A DNA stretch of 64,000 bases from UBA1366 sp047602575 (GCA_047602575.1 JASGGY010000003.1:868001-932000); one strand, 5' to 3'; shown: positions 7,391-16,744, numbered from the stretch's first letter. The notes: a model not told the origin generated them from the sequence alone. Numbers and translations are program-made.

Positions 7391-9472
7391 ATGAGTAACA
7401 TTCCCGAGCTGTTCGGCAGCGACGTGTTTAACCTTACGAAGATGAAGGAAAGACTGCCGAAAGAAACCTTTAAGGCGCTGAAAAAAACCATTGAGCTTGG
7501 CAGACCCCTTGACCTCAGTGTTGCGAACATCGTGGCAAACGCCATGAAGGATTGGGCAATCGAAAAAGGCGCAACCCACTATACACACTGGTTCCAGCCG
7601 ATGACCGGCATCACGGCGGAGAAGCACGACAGCTTCATCTCCCCCACCGGCGACGGCACCGTCATCATGGAATTTTCCGGAAAAGAACTGATCAAGGGCG
7701 AACCCGACGCATCCTCCTTCCCCTCCGGCGGACTGAGAGCCACCTTTGAGGCAAGAGGTTATACCGCGTGGGATCCGACCTCCTATGCGTTCATCAAGGA
7801 TGGCACGCTGTGCATCCCCACCGCGTTCTGCTCTTACACCGGCGAAGCGCTGGATAAGAAAACACCGCTGCTGCGTTCGATGGAAGCCGTTGACAAGGCA
7901 TCGCTGAGAATGCTCAAGCTGTTTGGCACCTCCGCTTCCAGAGTGACCTCCACCGTAGGACCGGAGCAGGAATATTTCATCATTGAGCGCGAGGATTATG
8001 CAAAGCGCAAGGATCTGATTTACACCGGAAGAACCCTGTTCGGCGCAAAGCCGCCCAAGGGTCAGGAGCTTGAGGATCACTATTTCGGTTCGATCAAGCT
8101 GCGGATTAACGCATACATGAAGGACCTCGACGAAGCGCTGTGGAAGCTCGGAATTTATTCCAAGACCAAGCACAACGAGGTTGCCCCCGCACAGCACGAG
8201 CTGGCGCCCATTTTCAGCACCACCAACGTCGCGGTTGACCACAACCAGCTGACCATGGAGCTGATGAGAAAGATTGCCAAGAAGCACGGCTTTAAATGCC
8301 TGCTGCACGAGAAGCCCTTTGCAGGCGTAAACGGAAGCGGCAAGCACAACAACTGGTCGCTTTCCACCGATACCGGCTGCAACCTGCTCGAGCCCGGCAA
8401 AACACCGGCTGAGAACGCACAGTTCTTGACCTTCCTGACCGCGGTCATCAAGGCTGTTTACAAGCACCAGGATCTCCTCCGCCTTTCCGTTGCAAGTGCG
8501 GGCAATGACCACCGTCTGGGCGCGAACGAAGCACCTCCGGCGATCATCTCCATCTTCCTCGGCGAAGAACTCAACGGCATTGTTGAAGCAATCGTCGGCG
8601 GAACAAAGTATACCGGCAAGGAATCCAACTTCATGAAGATCGGCGTGGACGTTCTGCCGGCAATCCCGAAGGACACCACCGACCGCAACAGAACTTCTCC
8701 GTTTGCGTTCACCGGCAACAAGTTTGAGTTCCGTATGCCCGGCTCGAAGCTCTCCGTAGCAGGCCCGAACACCGTCCTCAACACCATCGTTGCGGAAGCC
8801 CTCGACGAGATATCCGCTGTGCTCGAAAAAGCCCCCAACTTCACCGAAGCACTCAACGCGATGATCAAGTCCACGCTGAGCGAGTGCCTGCCGATCATCT
8901 TCAACGGCGACGGCTACAGCGAAGAATGGCCGATTGAAGCCGCAAAGAGAGGACTGCTCAACCTCAAGTCCACTCCTGAGGTTATCCCGTATTTCGCACA
9001 TCCGGAAAACATCGCACTGTTCTCGAAGTACGGCGTTTACAGTGAAACGGAAGTGCATTCCAGAGTCGAAATCCTCCTCGAGGAATATGTAAAGATCATC
9101 AACATCGAAGCCCTCACCATGATCGATATGGCAAAGAAGGACATTCTCCCCGCCGTTTCCTCCTATGTACGTGATCTGGCAAAAACCGCGAAGCTTGCAG
9201 GCGACTGCGGCGCGGAAGCAGCTTTCGAGAAGACCATGGTCAAGACGCTTTCCGATCTGACCGCTGCGACTTACGCAAAGCTCACGGCGCTTGAGGATGT
9301 TGTCATCAAGGCAGGCGAGGTATCCGACTGCGAAGAGCTTGCGGAATATTATCGTGACGTGGTATTCGTTGCAATGCAGGAGCTGCGTGCGGAAGCCGAC
9401 AAGATCGAGCCGCTGGTTGGCGAAAAATACTGGCCGTACCCGACCTACGGAAAAATCCTGTTCTACGTATAA
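7391..9472 (+). CDS. glnN: Type III glutamine synthetase
   Basis: A large glutamine synthetase of 693 residues, the usual size of the GSIII (GlnN) class found in Clostridia and Bacteroidetes. Diagnostic stretches include THWFQPMTGITAEKHDSF, EFSGKELIKGEPDASSFPSG, GPEQEYF with its metal-binding glutamates, HNEVAPAQHELAP and AGNDHRLGANEAPPAI. The start is ATG 7391 behind GGAGGG, not an upstream ATG inside the terminator hairpin. It is expressed from its own promoter through the attenuator-like leader and ends at a strong hairpin at 9606. It probably provides high-capacity ammonium assimilation alongside GlnA. Confidence 0.96.
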   Translation: MSNIPELFGSDVFNLTKMKERLPKETFKALKKTIELGRPLDLSVANIVANAMKDWAIEKGATHYTHWFQPMTGITAEKHDSFISPTGDGTVIMEFSGKELIKGEPDASSFPSGGLRATFEARGYTAWDPTSYAFIKDGTLCIPTAFCSYTGEALDKKTPLLRSMEAVDKASLRMLKLFGTSASRVTSTVGPEQEYFIIEREDYAKRKDLIYTGRTLFGAKPPKGQELEDHYFGSIKLRINAYMKDLDEALWKLGIYSKTKHNEVAPAQHELAPIFSTTNVAVDHNQLTMELMRKIAKKHGFKCLLHEKPFAGVNGSGKHNNWSLSTDTGCNLLEPGKTPAENAQFLTFLTAVIKAVYKHQDLLRLSVASAGNDHRLGANEAPPAIISIFLGEELNGIVEAIVGGTKYTGKESNFMKIGVDVLPAIPKDTTDRNRTSPFAFTGNKFEFRMPGSKLSVAGPNTVLNTIVAEALDEISAVLEKAPNFTEALNAMIKSTLSECLPIIFNGDGYSEEWPIEAAKRGLLNLKSTPEVIPYFAHPENIALFSKYGVYSETEVHSRVEILLEEYVKIINIEALTMIDMAKKDILPAVSSYVRDLAKTAKLAGDCGAEAAFEKTMVKTLSDLTAATYAKLTALEDVVIKAGEVSDCEELAEYYRDVVFVAMQELRAEADKIEPLVGEKYWPYPTYGKILFYV

Positions 9473-9480
9473 CCCACCTT

Positions 9481-9578
9481 CGGATGAGCAAGGGCTTTGA
9501 GGTTTAAAAGTAGAGAATCCGCACAAACTCCCCTCCTAACTTCTGACCTCTGACCTCTGGCATCTGACTTCTTATCAG
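9481..9578. repeat. Intergenic repeat unit with a five-heptad array (copy 1)
   Basis: This segment and 9653-9751 align over about 98 bases (both begin CGGATG and share GCACAA and CTTCTGACCTCTGACC), one on each side of the glnN terminator. At its end are five 7-base units, TTCTGAC CTCTGAC CTCTGGC ATCTGAC TTCTTAT, at 9541-9575. Confidence 0.75.
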
Positions 9579-9605
9579 CCCCCATCCCACTTATAAATTA
9601 TGGCG

Positions 9606-9638
9606 AAACGCACTTGGTCAATCGACCGGGTGCGTTTT
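9606..9638 (+). terminator. glnN terminator
   Basis: AAACGCAC (9606-9613) pairs with GTGCGTTT (9630-9637), with an inner GGTC/GACC pair. The T-run is short. Confidence 0.75.
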
Positions 9639-9652
9639 GTCATAGAAAAACT

Positions 9653-9751
9653 CGGATGCACAAAAGGCTTGTCGGTGCAGCAGTAAGAGATCCCGCACAA
9701 CTTCCCTCCCAGCTTCTGACCTCTGACCTCTGGCATCTAACCTCTAATAAG
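9653..9751. repeat. Intergenic repeat unit with a five-heptad array (copy 2)
   Basis: Diverged direct copy of 9481-9578. The heptads TTCTGAC CTCTGAC CTCTGGC ATCTAAC CTCTAAT lie at 9714-9748, again exactly five units. Confidence 0.75.
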
Positions 9752-9782
9752 CACAGAATGGATAATTATTTTGCATAAATTG

Positions 9783-9812
9783 TTGACATATTAAGATAAA
9801 ACGTGTTATAAT
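9783..9812 (+). promoter_or_regulatory. Promoter of the dynamin/pseudo-peptidase cluster
   Basis: TTGACA (9783-9788), 18-base spacer, TATAAT (9807-9812). Downstream, CGCCCG and CGGGCG at about 9831-9850 form a hairpin followed by TGATTTTTG. This could be a weak attenuator before the ATG at 9918. Confidence 0.8.
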
Positions 9813-9917
9813 GAAATAAGTATGAATCGCCCGTGCTGCATTTCGGGCGTGATTTTTGTTTGAATTTTTTACTGCTACATAAATTCTGTGCCGCGCGGGA
9901 AAGGAAAGGTCATACCT

Positions 9918-11969
9918 ATGAGTAAGACAATGACGATTGACTACGGAAATTATTCTGCGTACCGGGAAATGGTGGAGTCCCTGACGGGCGATCTGCGCAG
10001 ACTGCTCCTGCTCAGCGAAAGCGTGATGCTCACGCACAATGCCGAGTCCATCAAGGACACCCTCGCCAAAACCGCCGATGAGCATTTTGAAGTGGCAATT
10101 GTCGGCGAGTTCAAGCGCGGCAAGAGTACGCTCATCAATGCCCTGCTGGGCAAAGAAGTCCTACCCGCGGACGTGCTGCCCGCCACCGCTACGCTCAACC
10201 GCGTTACCTACAGCAAAACGCCCTATGTGCAGGTGGAATACAAGGACGGCAGCAGCGAGAGCGTAGAGATCGACAAGCTTGAGAATTACGTCACAAAGCT
10301 GACCAATGAATGGGAAATGACCGCGGAAACCGTCCGCGAGGCAACCGTGTACTACGACACGGATTTTTGCCGCAACAACGTCGATATCATCGACACCCCC
10401 GGCTTAAACGACGACGAACAGATGACCAATGTCACGCTCTCGATTCTGCCGGAAATCGACGCGGCGGTGTTTGTCATCAGCGCCAATTCTCCGTTCTCCC
10501 AGTTTGAAAAGGACTTTCTCGAAAAGAAAATGCTCACCAGCGACGTGGGCAGAATCATTTTCGTCGTCAACTGCTTCGGCACGTTCTCTAAAGAGGATGA
10601 GAACAAAATCGTTGAAACCGTCCGCGGGCGCATCGCGCGTTATGTGGTGGAAAAAGCAAAGCTCGTTCTGGGCGAGGACTCCCGCGAGTTTCAGGCTTAT
10701 ATGAATAAAATCGGCATCCCCCGCGTCATCGGCGTTTACGCGAAAAAAGCGCTCAACGCCAAAATGCAGGGCGACGAGGCGCTGCTTGCGGAAAGTAATT
10801 TCACGGTGTTTGAAAAAGAGCTGGAAGCCATGCTCACCAAGGAACGCGGCGCAATCACCCTCCAGATTCTCGTCAATAAAATCACCAACTCCGGAACGGA
10901 AATTCTCAACACCGTCGTCATGAAGGAAAACGCCCTGATGATGGAAAAGAACGAGTTCATGGAGCGCTACCGCAAGGCAATCGAGGAGATTGAGGAAATC
11001 CGCAACAAAAAACGTGCGGAGTTCATCAAGATCAACGAATCAGCCAACAAGGTGTTCGCCAACCTCCAGCCGATCCTCGACAACTACTGGGTGCTGATCG
11101 AAGCGGCTGCCATGGACGTCATTGACAAATTCCAGATGTCGCAGGAGGATTTCAAAAAGGGCAACCTCAAGATCATCTACACCAAACTCACCGAAAAAAT
11201 CAAGGAGAGCATCGAAAACCGCGCCCAGCTCATCTGCGAGCAGATTCAAAACGAAATCAACGTCGCCATCAGCGACGAAGCCCTGCGCTTACAGACCTTT
11301 GAGGACGACTTTTTCTCCTCCGTCAGCCAGATCCGGGATTTGTTCAGCGTTTCCCAGAAAGCCAGCGACAACGGCGGCGTGGTGGATAAAATCATCGGCG
11401 CTGCAATCGGCAGCTACGGCATGGGTGCACTTTACATCGGCTTCCGCGAGGCGGGCATCAAGGGCGCGCTCCTCGGCGGTGCGGTTGGCTTCTCGGGCTT
11501 TTTCGCAATCTTCTATCCCGCCACGATTTTCACCGGCATGATCGGCATCACCGCAGCTTTGCCCGTGACGCTGTGCCTGATGGCATTCGCGGGGCTTGCC
11601 GTGACGTTTTCCGGTAAATTCGCGGTGGACAAGCTCCTTGTCAAGGAGCGCATCGACAAGTATAAAGAAACCTTTAAAATCCTAGTGCGCAAGCAGTTCC
11701 ACGAAATGAAGCTCAACACCGACTTCATCGAAACCGTGCGCCGTCAGGTATTCACCGCGTTTGAGGGACTCAAAAGCAAAATCGAGCAGGAAACCGAAAT
11801 CATCCTGCGCGACACCCAGAAAACCCTCGACGACCTCAACACGCTCAAAAACGAAAAGACCGAGGTTTCCCAAAAGGAAATGGAGCGCCTGCATTCCATC
11901 GCGGAAACGGCAAACGACCTTGTGTCCAAGGCGTATGTGCTGCGCAAATCGGTTATCGTGAAACCGTAA
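9918..11969 (+). CDS. Dynamin-like GTPase A
   Basis: A 683-residue bacterial dynamin-like protein. The GTPase domain has the P-loop GEFKRGKST (residues 63-71), the G3 motif DTPGLNDD (159-166) and a G4-like VNCF. A long helical stalk follows, including a coiled stretch rich in E, K and R around residues 330-370. About residues 490-560 form two hydrophobic segments (GMGALYIGF through LPVTLCLMAFAGLAV), the expected membrane paddle. More helical stalk follows. Such proteins bind and remodel membranes using GTP. The ATG at 9918 is chosen because AAGGAAAGG lies eight bases upstream. It is the first gene of a cluster with a degenerate peptidase and a second dynamin-like GTPase. Its exact role is unknown. 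Confidence 0.9.
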   Translation: MSKTMTIDYGNYSAYREMVESLTGDLRRLLLLSESVMLTHNAESIKDTLAKTADEHFEVAIVGEFKRGKSTLINALLGKEVLPADVLPATATLNRVTYSKTPYVQVEYKDGSSESVEIDKLENYVTKLTNEWEMTAETVREATVYYDTDFCRNNVDIIDTPGLNDDEQMTNVTLSILPEIDAAVFVISANSPFSQFEKDFLEKKMLTSDVGRIIFVVNCFGTFSKEDENKIVETVRGRIARYVVEKAKLVLGEDSREFQAYMNKIGIPRVIGVYAKKALNAKMQGDEALLAESNFTVFEKELEAMLTKERGAITLQILVNKITNSGTEILNTVVMKENALMMEKNEFMERYRKAIEEIEEIRNKKRAEFIKINESANKVFANLQPILDNYWVLIEAAAMDVIDKFQMSQEDFKKGNLKIIYTKLTEKIKESIENRAQLICEQIQNEINVAISDEALRLQTFEDDFFSSVSQIRDLFSVSQKASDNGGVVDKIIGAAIGSYGMGALYIGFREAGIKGALLGGAVGFSGFFAIFYPATIFTGMIGITAALPVTLCLMAFAGLAVTFSGKFAVDKLLVKERIDKYKETFKILVRKQFHEMKLNTDFIETVRRQVFTAFEGLKSKIEQETEIILRDTQKTLDDLNTLKNEKTEVSQKEMERLHSIAETANDLVSKAYVLRKSVIVKP

Positions 11970-12003
11970 CCCGCTTCCCCACTCTACAGAGAGGAGGCAC
12001 AGC

Positions 12004-13011
12004 ATGGCTGACCTCACAGACGGCGCGCTTCTGACCGAACCGTCAGAAAACCCGCTGCTTTCCATCGATACGAATTTCCGGCAATACCTCAACGCCTATA
12101 CGCGCTCCTTCCAGAACCATGTGGTTGACGGCGCGCTTGACTACGCATTCGACGCGGATTTCGCCGTGCGCCAGAAAATCACGGGGCTTGCCGGCTGGAA
12201 CAAGCTGCTCAAGGCGATTGTTTCGCAGGATGTAACCGCCGAAGCGAAATTTCTGTTCAGCAAATTCAATCAAGCAGGCCCGCTCAAATATCCCGATATT
12301 TACGACATTGTCAAGCTCTGCGCCGAACGGCTCGAGCTGAACCTGCCGATTGTCATCGTGCGGGACGACACGGACAAGCCGCTGATTTATTCCATCTCAA
12401 CGGAAATCATTGAGCCGTGCATCGTCGTTTCCACCGGCTTGCTGAAGTTTTGCACCAAAGAGGAGCTGCTTCTGCTCGTGGGCATGGAATGCGGCAGAAT
12501 CCAGAACAACCACTGCGTCTATCAGTTCGCCGTCACCTATATCAACATCAACCGCGACGTGTTCAAACCCGCAGAACGTTCCTATAAGCAAACCCTCAGC
12601 AGCCAGATCATCTATATGCTGCCGGAATGGATTCTCTGTGCGGACATCACCTGCGACCGCGCGGGCATCATCTGCTGTGACGAACCGGCAGACTTCCCAC
12701 GGATTCTTGCGGGGATTTACGCAAAGGGCTATCTGGATTTCTTCGGGCGCAGCTATACGCTGCCCGACACCGCCCGCCTGACGGAAGCCGCAGAAAAGCT
12801 CACGCAGTCTGGCGTGCGCAGCATCAAAACCGATAAAACACTGTCGCGCTTTGAACGCAGACTGCTCGCCGCGCACGAATTTTTGCGCTGCGATTCCCTC
12901 TACGGCTGGCGCAGGGATCTTGACGCCGCGCAGATCCACACGCAGAACCGTCAGGTCTGCGACGTGAGAACCAACCTCATCGCCGGAAATTCCGCCACGG
13001 ATCCGGCTTGA
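12004..13011 (+). CDS. Degenerate M48-family peptidase-like protein
   Basis: A 335-residue soluble protein whose core resembles the M48 metallopeptidase fold, in an arrangement like EELLLLVGMECGRIQNNH at residues 153-170. In active M48 enzymes this helix reads HExxH. Here both histidine positions are changed (Met161 and Arg165), while the glutamate Glu162 and the trailing NH are kept. The second helix, with ADITCDRAG, resembles the AD-x-x-x-DRAG segment of the family, but the expected zinc-ligand glutamate is not in place. I infer loss of zinc binding and a structural or substrate-binding role. AGAGGAGG lies upstream of the ATG, 34 nt after GTPase A. It lies between two dynamin-like genes in the same direction. 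The fold assignment is from motif reading only. Confidence 0.65.
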   Translation: MADLTDGALLTEPSENPLLSIDTNFRQYLNAYTRSFQNHVVDGALDYAFDADFAVRQKITGLAGWNKLLKAIVSQDVTAEAKFLFSKFNQAGPLKYPDIYDIVKLCAERLELNLPIVIVRDDTDKPLIYSISTEIIEPCIVVSTGLLKFCTKEELLLLVGMECGRIQNNHCVYQFAVTYININRDVFKPAERSYKQTLSSQIIYMLPEWILCADITCDRAGIICCDEPADFPRILAGIYAKGYLDFFGRSYTLPDTARLTEAAEKLTQSGVRSIKTDKTLSRFERRLLAAHEFLRCDSLYGWRRDLDAAQIHTQNRQVCDVRTNLIAGNSATDPA

Positions 13012-13123
13012 TTCCGCAGACTGAAAAAGGTGTCAGCGTGAAAGAAAAAACGATCAGGAGAGGGGGCGCGCCCATACAGGCGCTTTCATCGCGATTTGAG
13101 CATGGAGTGCATGGGCATTAGCA

Positions 13124-14902
13124 ATGGCAGAGCAATTTGAAACCACCCCCGCCCGTTCCGAACAGGACATCGCGGAGATTCTGGGCTGTCTGCAAACGCT
13201 CATCGGCGACGGCGAGCTGGGCGCGATTCTGGGCTCGGATTTCACCGACGGGCTGAAATTCTGGGATACGACCATCCGCAAGCGCTGCGAGGAGCCGTTC
13301 ACGCTCGTGATTTTAGGTGACTTCAAGCGCGGGAAAAGCACCATCATCAACGCCATCCTCGGCAAGGAGCTTGCGCCGGTGAACGTTTCCCCCGAAACCT
13401 ATACCATTAACGAGATTTCCTACGGCGAGGAACAGTCGGTGGAAGCGGTGCTGACGACCGGTGCGCGCGTCCCGCTGGAGCTGGACGACATCGTGCGCGA
13501 ACGCATCGAGGTTCTCATCAAAACCCTCCCCGCGGGAATCGACCATTTGGACATCCGCGACAGCTCCCCCATTTTAAAAGAAATCCGCATCGTGGACACG
13601 CCGGGGCTTTCCGACCTCGACGACCTTGACCGACAGGTTTCCGGTTATCTTGTCAACGCCGACGCGATTATTTATGTGGCAAGTGCCCTCATGCCCTTTT
13701 CGGAATCCGAGCAAATGTATCTGATCAGCCGCATCCAGCCCCAGCGCTTTGGGATGCTCTATGTGCTGGTAAATATGGTGGATGCGTTGGGTTCGCGTAA
13801 GGATGTGGACAAAATTCTCGCACGCTTTTCGCAGATCAGTGAACAGATTGTCCCCAACGCCTTTGTTTACGGCATCAGCGGCGGCGACGAAATCAAGCGC
13901 AAGCTGCGCCGCCCGCGCCTCAAGGACAAGGGCTTCCGCGAATATTACGAAACGGAATTCTTTAAATTCGAGCTTTCCTTGCGGCGCGATATTATTTTAC
14001 AAAAAGATGTCATCCGCACCCGACGCGTGTTGAATTTACTTAAAACCATGCTTTCCGAAACCAAGGCAAGCATCGCGATGTACGCGGAAATGACCGCACT
14101 CGGCAAAAAGAATTTCGAAACCCTGTCGGAGGACTTCCAGCGAGAATGCGAAACCCTCTCGGAGGTTCTCGCGGCGAAAAAGCCCATCCTCCACATCAGC
14201 ATCGTGGAAATGCAGCAGGAAGCCGAACGCTGGATGTATGAATTTTTCGCCGTGCTGCGCGAGAGCGTGCTTGCCTGCCGCGGGCAGATCGGCGAAACGC
14301 TCACGGCGGAAGAAGTGGAGAAATATTTCTACTCCTTCCTCATGGACAAGGTCGGCGAAGCATACCGCTGCGCGATCGAGGTGCACCAGCAGCGCATCAA
14401 CCGGCTGGTGGACGACCTAAGCGTGCAGCTTGCCAAAAAGCTCGGCATTTCCAATCTGGCGGAAGTTTCGCAGGCTGCGCCCGCCGACAAGCTCATGCTC
14501 GCGCTCAACAAAAAAATCACCCGCTCGGTGATGGACGTCAAGCTGTTCGGTACAAGCGAAACCTTCCCGCCCGAAACAATGACGAGCTTCCGCGATATCA
14601 TGAAACGCAAAAAGCAGACAACTGATGTAATTAACATCGTCCTCGAGAATTATGACGACATCCGCGCAAACATCGTCAAGGATATCAAAACCGCTTATCA
14701 GGAATTCGAAAACAAAGCCTTTGAGCGCCTTGACGGCATCTATCACGCGCAGGCGGAGGTCGGCAAGCAGTCCCTCCTCCACGCCGCCGAAATGATGGGC
14801 AGCTACGACCCCGACCAGACCGACCACGCCTTTAAGCAAGCCGCCGCCCGCCTCACCGACGCCGAAGCCCTGCTCGAAAAATACGGGCTTGAGGAGCAGT
14901 GA
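13124..14902 (+). CDS. Dynamin-like GTPase B
   Basis: A 592-residue dynamin-family GTPase with P-loop GDFKRGKST (residues 65-73), G3 DTPGLSDLDD (158-167) and G4-like VNMVD. The rest is predominantly helical, with no evident long hydrophobic pair. That differs from GTPase A, and it suggests that the two form an asymmetric pair, as in other tandem bacterial dynamins. No good ribosome binding site precedes ATG 13124. A short frame from GTG 13038 (AAGG seven bases upstream) ends in a TAG at 13119-13121 two bases before this start, so initiation may be coupled. The gene ends at a bidirectional terminator. Confidence 0.88.
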   Translation: MAEQFETTPARSEQDIAEILGCLQTLIGDGELGAILGSDFTDGLKFWDTTIRKRCEEPFTLVILGDFKRGKSTIINAILGKELAPVNVSPETYTINEISYGEEQSVEAVLTTGARVPLELDDIVRERIEVLIKTLPAGIDHLDIRDSSPILKEIRIVDTPGLSDLDDLDRQVSGYLVNADAIIYVASALMPFSESEQMYLISRIQPQRFGMLYVLVNMVDALGSRKDVDKILARFSQISEQIVPNAFVYGISGGDEIKRKLRRPRLKDKGFREYYETEFFKFELSLRRDIILQKDVIRTRRVLNLLKTMLSETKASIAMYAEMTALGKKNFETLSEDFQRECETLSEVLAAKKPILHISIVEMQQEAERWMYEFFAVLRESVLACRGQIGETLTAEEVEKYFYSFLMDKVGEAYRCAIEVHQQRINRLVDDLSVQLAKKLGISNLAEVSQAAPADKLMLALNKKITRSVMDVKLFGTSETFPPETMTSFRDIMKRKKQTTDVINIVLENYDDIRANIVKDIKTAYQEFENKAFERLDGIYHAQAEVGKQSLLHAAEMMGSYDPDQTDHAFKQAAARLTDAEALLEKYGLEEQ

Positions 14903-14921
14903 GGGGTTTATAGGAATAAGA

Positions 14922-14956
14922 AAAAGCACATTTGCTGTGATTGCAAATGTGCTTTT
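14922..14956. terminator. Bidirectional terminator between GTPase B and the sigma-factor gene
   Basis: AAAAGCACATTTGC (14922-14935) pairs perfectly with GCAAATGTGCTTTT (14943-14956) around a seven-base loop. It gives a T-run on both strands and serves the two convergent genes. Confidence 0.92.
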
Positions 14957-14972
14957 CTGTTTTTATCGTTTG

Positions 14973-16577
14973 TTATCTTGTTATCGCAAGCTGGCAAAGG
15001 AACGGGCGCTGTGCTTCGGGCACGGGGGTAAGCTTTCCCTTTTCCAGCATGGTGAGCGCGGTGTAGAGCAGCAGCCACCCGTCGGCAAAGCCGCCTGCAT
15101 ACTGGAGCAAGCATTCCTGCATTTTCCGCAGATGCGATGGTGTACGGCTTAAGATGAGCGCTTTGTAGGAAGCACTTTCCGCTTGAAATTCCTGATAAAC
15201 CATGCGCTTGCATTGGTTTCCGATGTCAATCAGCGCACGCTCGGTTTCCCGATCGGGAATGCGCACCGCCATGAGCTTTTGTGCGCCGTCCTGTACCCGC
15301 AAAAGCTCTTGCCCGGCGAGAAACACACAGTCGTCTGCCGAAAGGCTTTCGCCGGCAAAATAACGGATGAGCGAATTGGATACGGCATCAAAGTGCCGGT
15401 AATGGGTACGCTGTGTTGTCCACTGGTTGTCAATGCTCCAGAGAATCAGGCTGGAGTTTTTTTCATTCCAGCACGGACCGTTCCAATGGCGTATGGCATC
15501 CCAGTGCAAAGGCTTTACGGCAAGATTTTCAACAGAACCGGTAACGATGTTCTGTGCGCCGTCTTTGCGCAGAGTTGCGGCTTCCTCGAATTTTACCGTT
15601 TCCTCCATGCCGAAATCCGATACCGCAAGCACCCACAGCAGAATCGTCCACAGCAGAAAATTATCATCGCCGGAAAAAGGAGTCTCAATCTTTTTCAGAA
15701 CCGGACTGCTTTTCAGCGCGTCAAACAGCGGCTCTGCGAACAGCTCCGCACAGCGCGCATAGAAATTGTCATGCGCCCGAACAAGCCCCTCGTCCGGCTC
15801 TTCAATGAGAAAATTCGCGATATAACGCCCGCCCGGACGCTTGAGGAGAAACCCATATTCCTCCATGCGTTCCGCCGCCGACGCAACAAACACCGGCGAA
15901 ACCCCCAGCAGGTCTGCAAGTTCGCTGACGGTTTTTGCTTCGCGGTAACACGCATAGGCGATGTTCTGCTCGAGCGCACCGTGCATTAGATGGGCGCTTT
16001 CCCTGCCCTCCGAGCCGCTGAAACCGATCATATCAAATTTCACGGGATTGAATTTCAAATCAGTTAATGTTTTCATACGGTCCATACCCTTTCGTAGTTC
16101 TTTTTTCGCTTCAAAGAGGTGCCACTTGACCGTGCCGGCGGGTATGCCAAGCAAACCGGCGATTTCGCTCTGCTTCCGGTTCTCAAAATAATAGAGAATC
16201 AGCACCTGCCGCTGTAAATACGACAAGTACGCGATTTCATCCCGCAGCCGCGCAATGGTTTCGTTTCGCTCGGCAAGCGCATCCGGCGCAGGTTCGTCAC
16301 AAGCGCGTTCTTCAAGCAATTCCATGCAGATGCCCGTGCCGCTGCGGGATTTCCCACGGTAATAATTCGCCAGCACATTGTGCGCCGCCCGCCAGACAAA
16401 CGCGTCCATGTCATAAATTTCAGTTCCCGCCGCAATCGCCTTAAAAAGCTTCAGGCAGATTTCCTGCGTCAAATCCTCCGCGTCCGCCGGTGACGCTGTG
16501 CGCCGCAGCGCGAAGCCGAACAGCTTTTTCATATACGCCTGCGCAACAAGCGCCGCACGGTTCTGCGGATGCTCCAC
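14973..16577 (-). CDS. ECF-type sigma factor with long C-terminal extension
   Basis: Residues 1-165 are a sigma-70 family factor of the ECF kind. Region 2 includes DAEDLTQEICLKLFKAI and AHNVLANYYRGKSR, and region 4 includes LSYLQRQVLILYYFENRKQS with an HTH at IAGLLGIPAGTVKWHLFEAK. A further ~370 residues follow, far longer than ordinary ECF factors (about 180). They contain a winged-helix-like segment near 205-260 (TVSELADLLGVSPVFVASAA) and a Trp- and acid-rich domain that I do not recognise. The extension probably senses a signal in place of a separate anti-sigma factor, and no anti-sigma gene lies nearby. The start is GTG 16577 with AGGAGG seven bases upstream. The lipoprotein gene lies upstream in the same direction, but a terminator separates them. 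Confidence 0.88.
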   Translation of the reverse strand: MEHPQNRAALVAQAYMKKLFGFALRRTASPADAEDLTQEICLKLFKAIAAGTEIYDMDAFVWRAAHNVLANYYRGKSRSGTGICMELLEERACDEPAPDALAERNETIARLRDEIAYLSYLQRQVLILYYFENRKQSEIAGLLGIPAGTVKWHLFEAKKELRKGMDRMKTLTDLKFNPVKFDMIGFSGSEGRESAHLMHGALEQNIAYACYREAKTVSELADLLGVSPVFVASAAERMEEYGFLLKRPGGRYIANFLIEEPDEGLVRAHDNFYARCAELFAEPLFDALKSSPVLKKIETPFSGDDNFLLWTILLWVLAVSDFGMEETVKFEEAATLRKDGAQNIVTGSVENLAVKPLHWDAIRHWNGPCWNEKNSSLILWSIDNQWTTQRTHYRHFDAVSNSLIRYFAGESLSADDCVFLAGQELLRVQDGAQKLMAVRIPDRETERALIDIGNQCKRMVYQEFQAESASYKALILSRTPSHLRKMQECLLQYAGGFADGWLLLYTALTMLEKGKLTPVPEAQRPFLCQLAITR

Positions 16578-16677
16578 CGCCGCACCTCCTCATGGTTTGT
16601 GATTGAAACGTTTCACCAATACAGACACCGCGCTGGGAAAAGGGTTGGCGTTTTCCGGCAGTTTTTTTCCGCAACGC

Positions 16678-16703
16678 AAAAGAACCGCTGCTGCGGCTCT
16701 TTT
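16678..16703 (-). terminator. Terminator of the lipoprotein gene
   Basis: AAAAGA and TCTTTT, with inner CCGC/GCGG, form a hairpin with a U-run on either strand. It lies between the lipoprotein stop and the sigma-factor start. Confidence 0.65.
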
Positions 16704-16744
16704 GTTTCACGGCAGATTGCCGGATGATTTGGTTTTTGGGCGGC

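Noticed and set aside
7364..9526. 720-codon open frame on the minus strand across glnN
   Set aside because: It is antisense to a certain gene. Its composition (many Arg, Gly, His and Cys) and lack of motifs are typical of a shadow frame in GC-rich third positions.
9541..9748. CRISPR array
   Set aside because: The 7-base units have no spacers and no cas genes are present.
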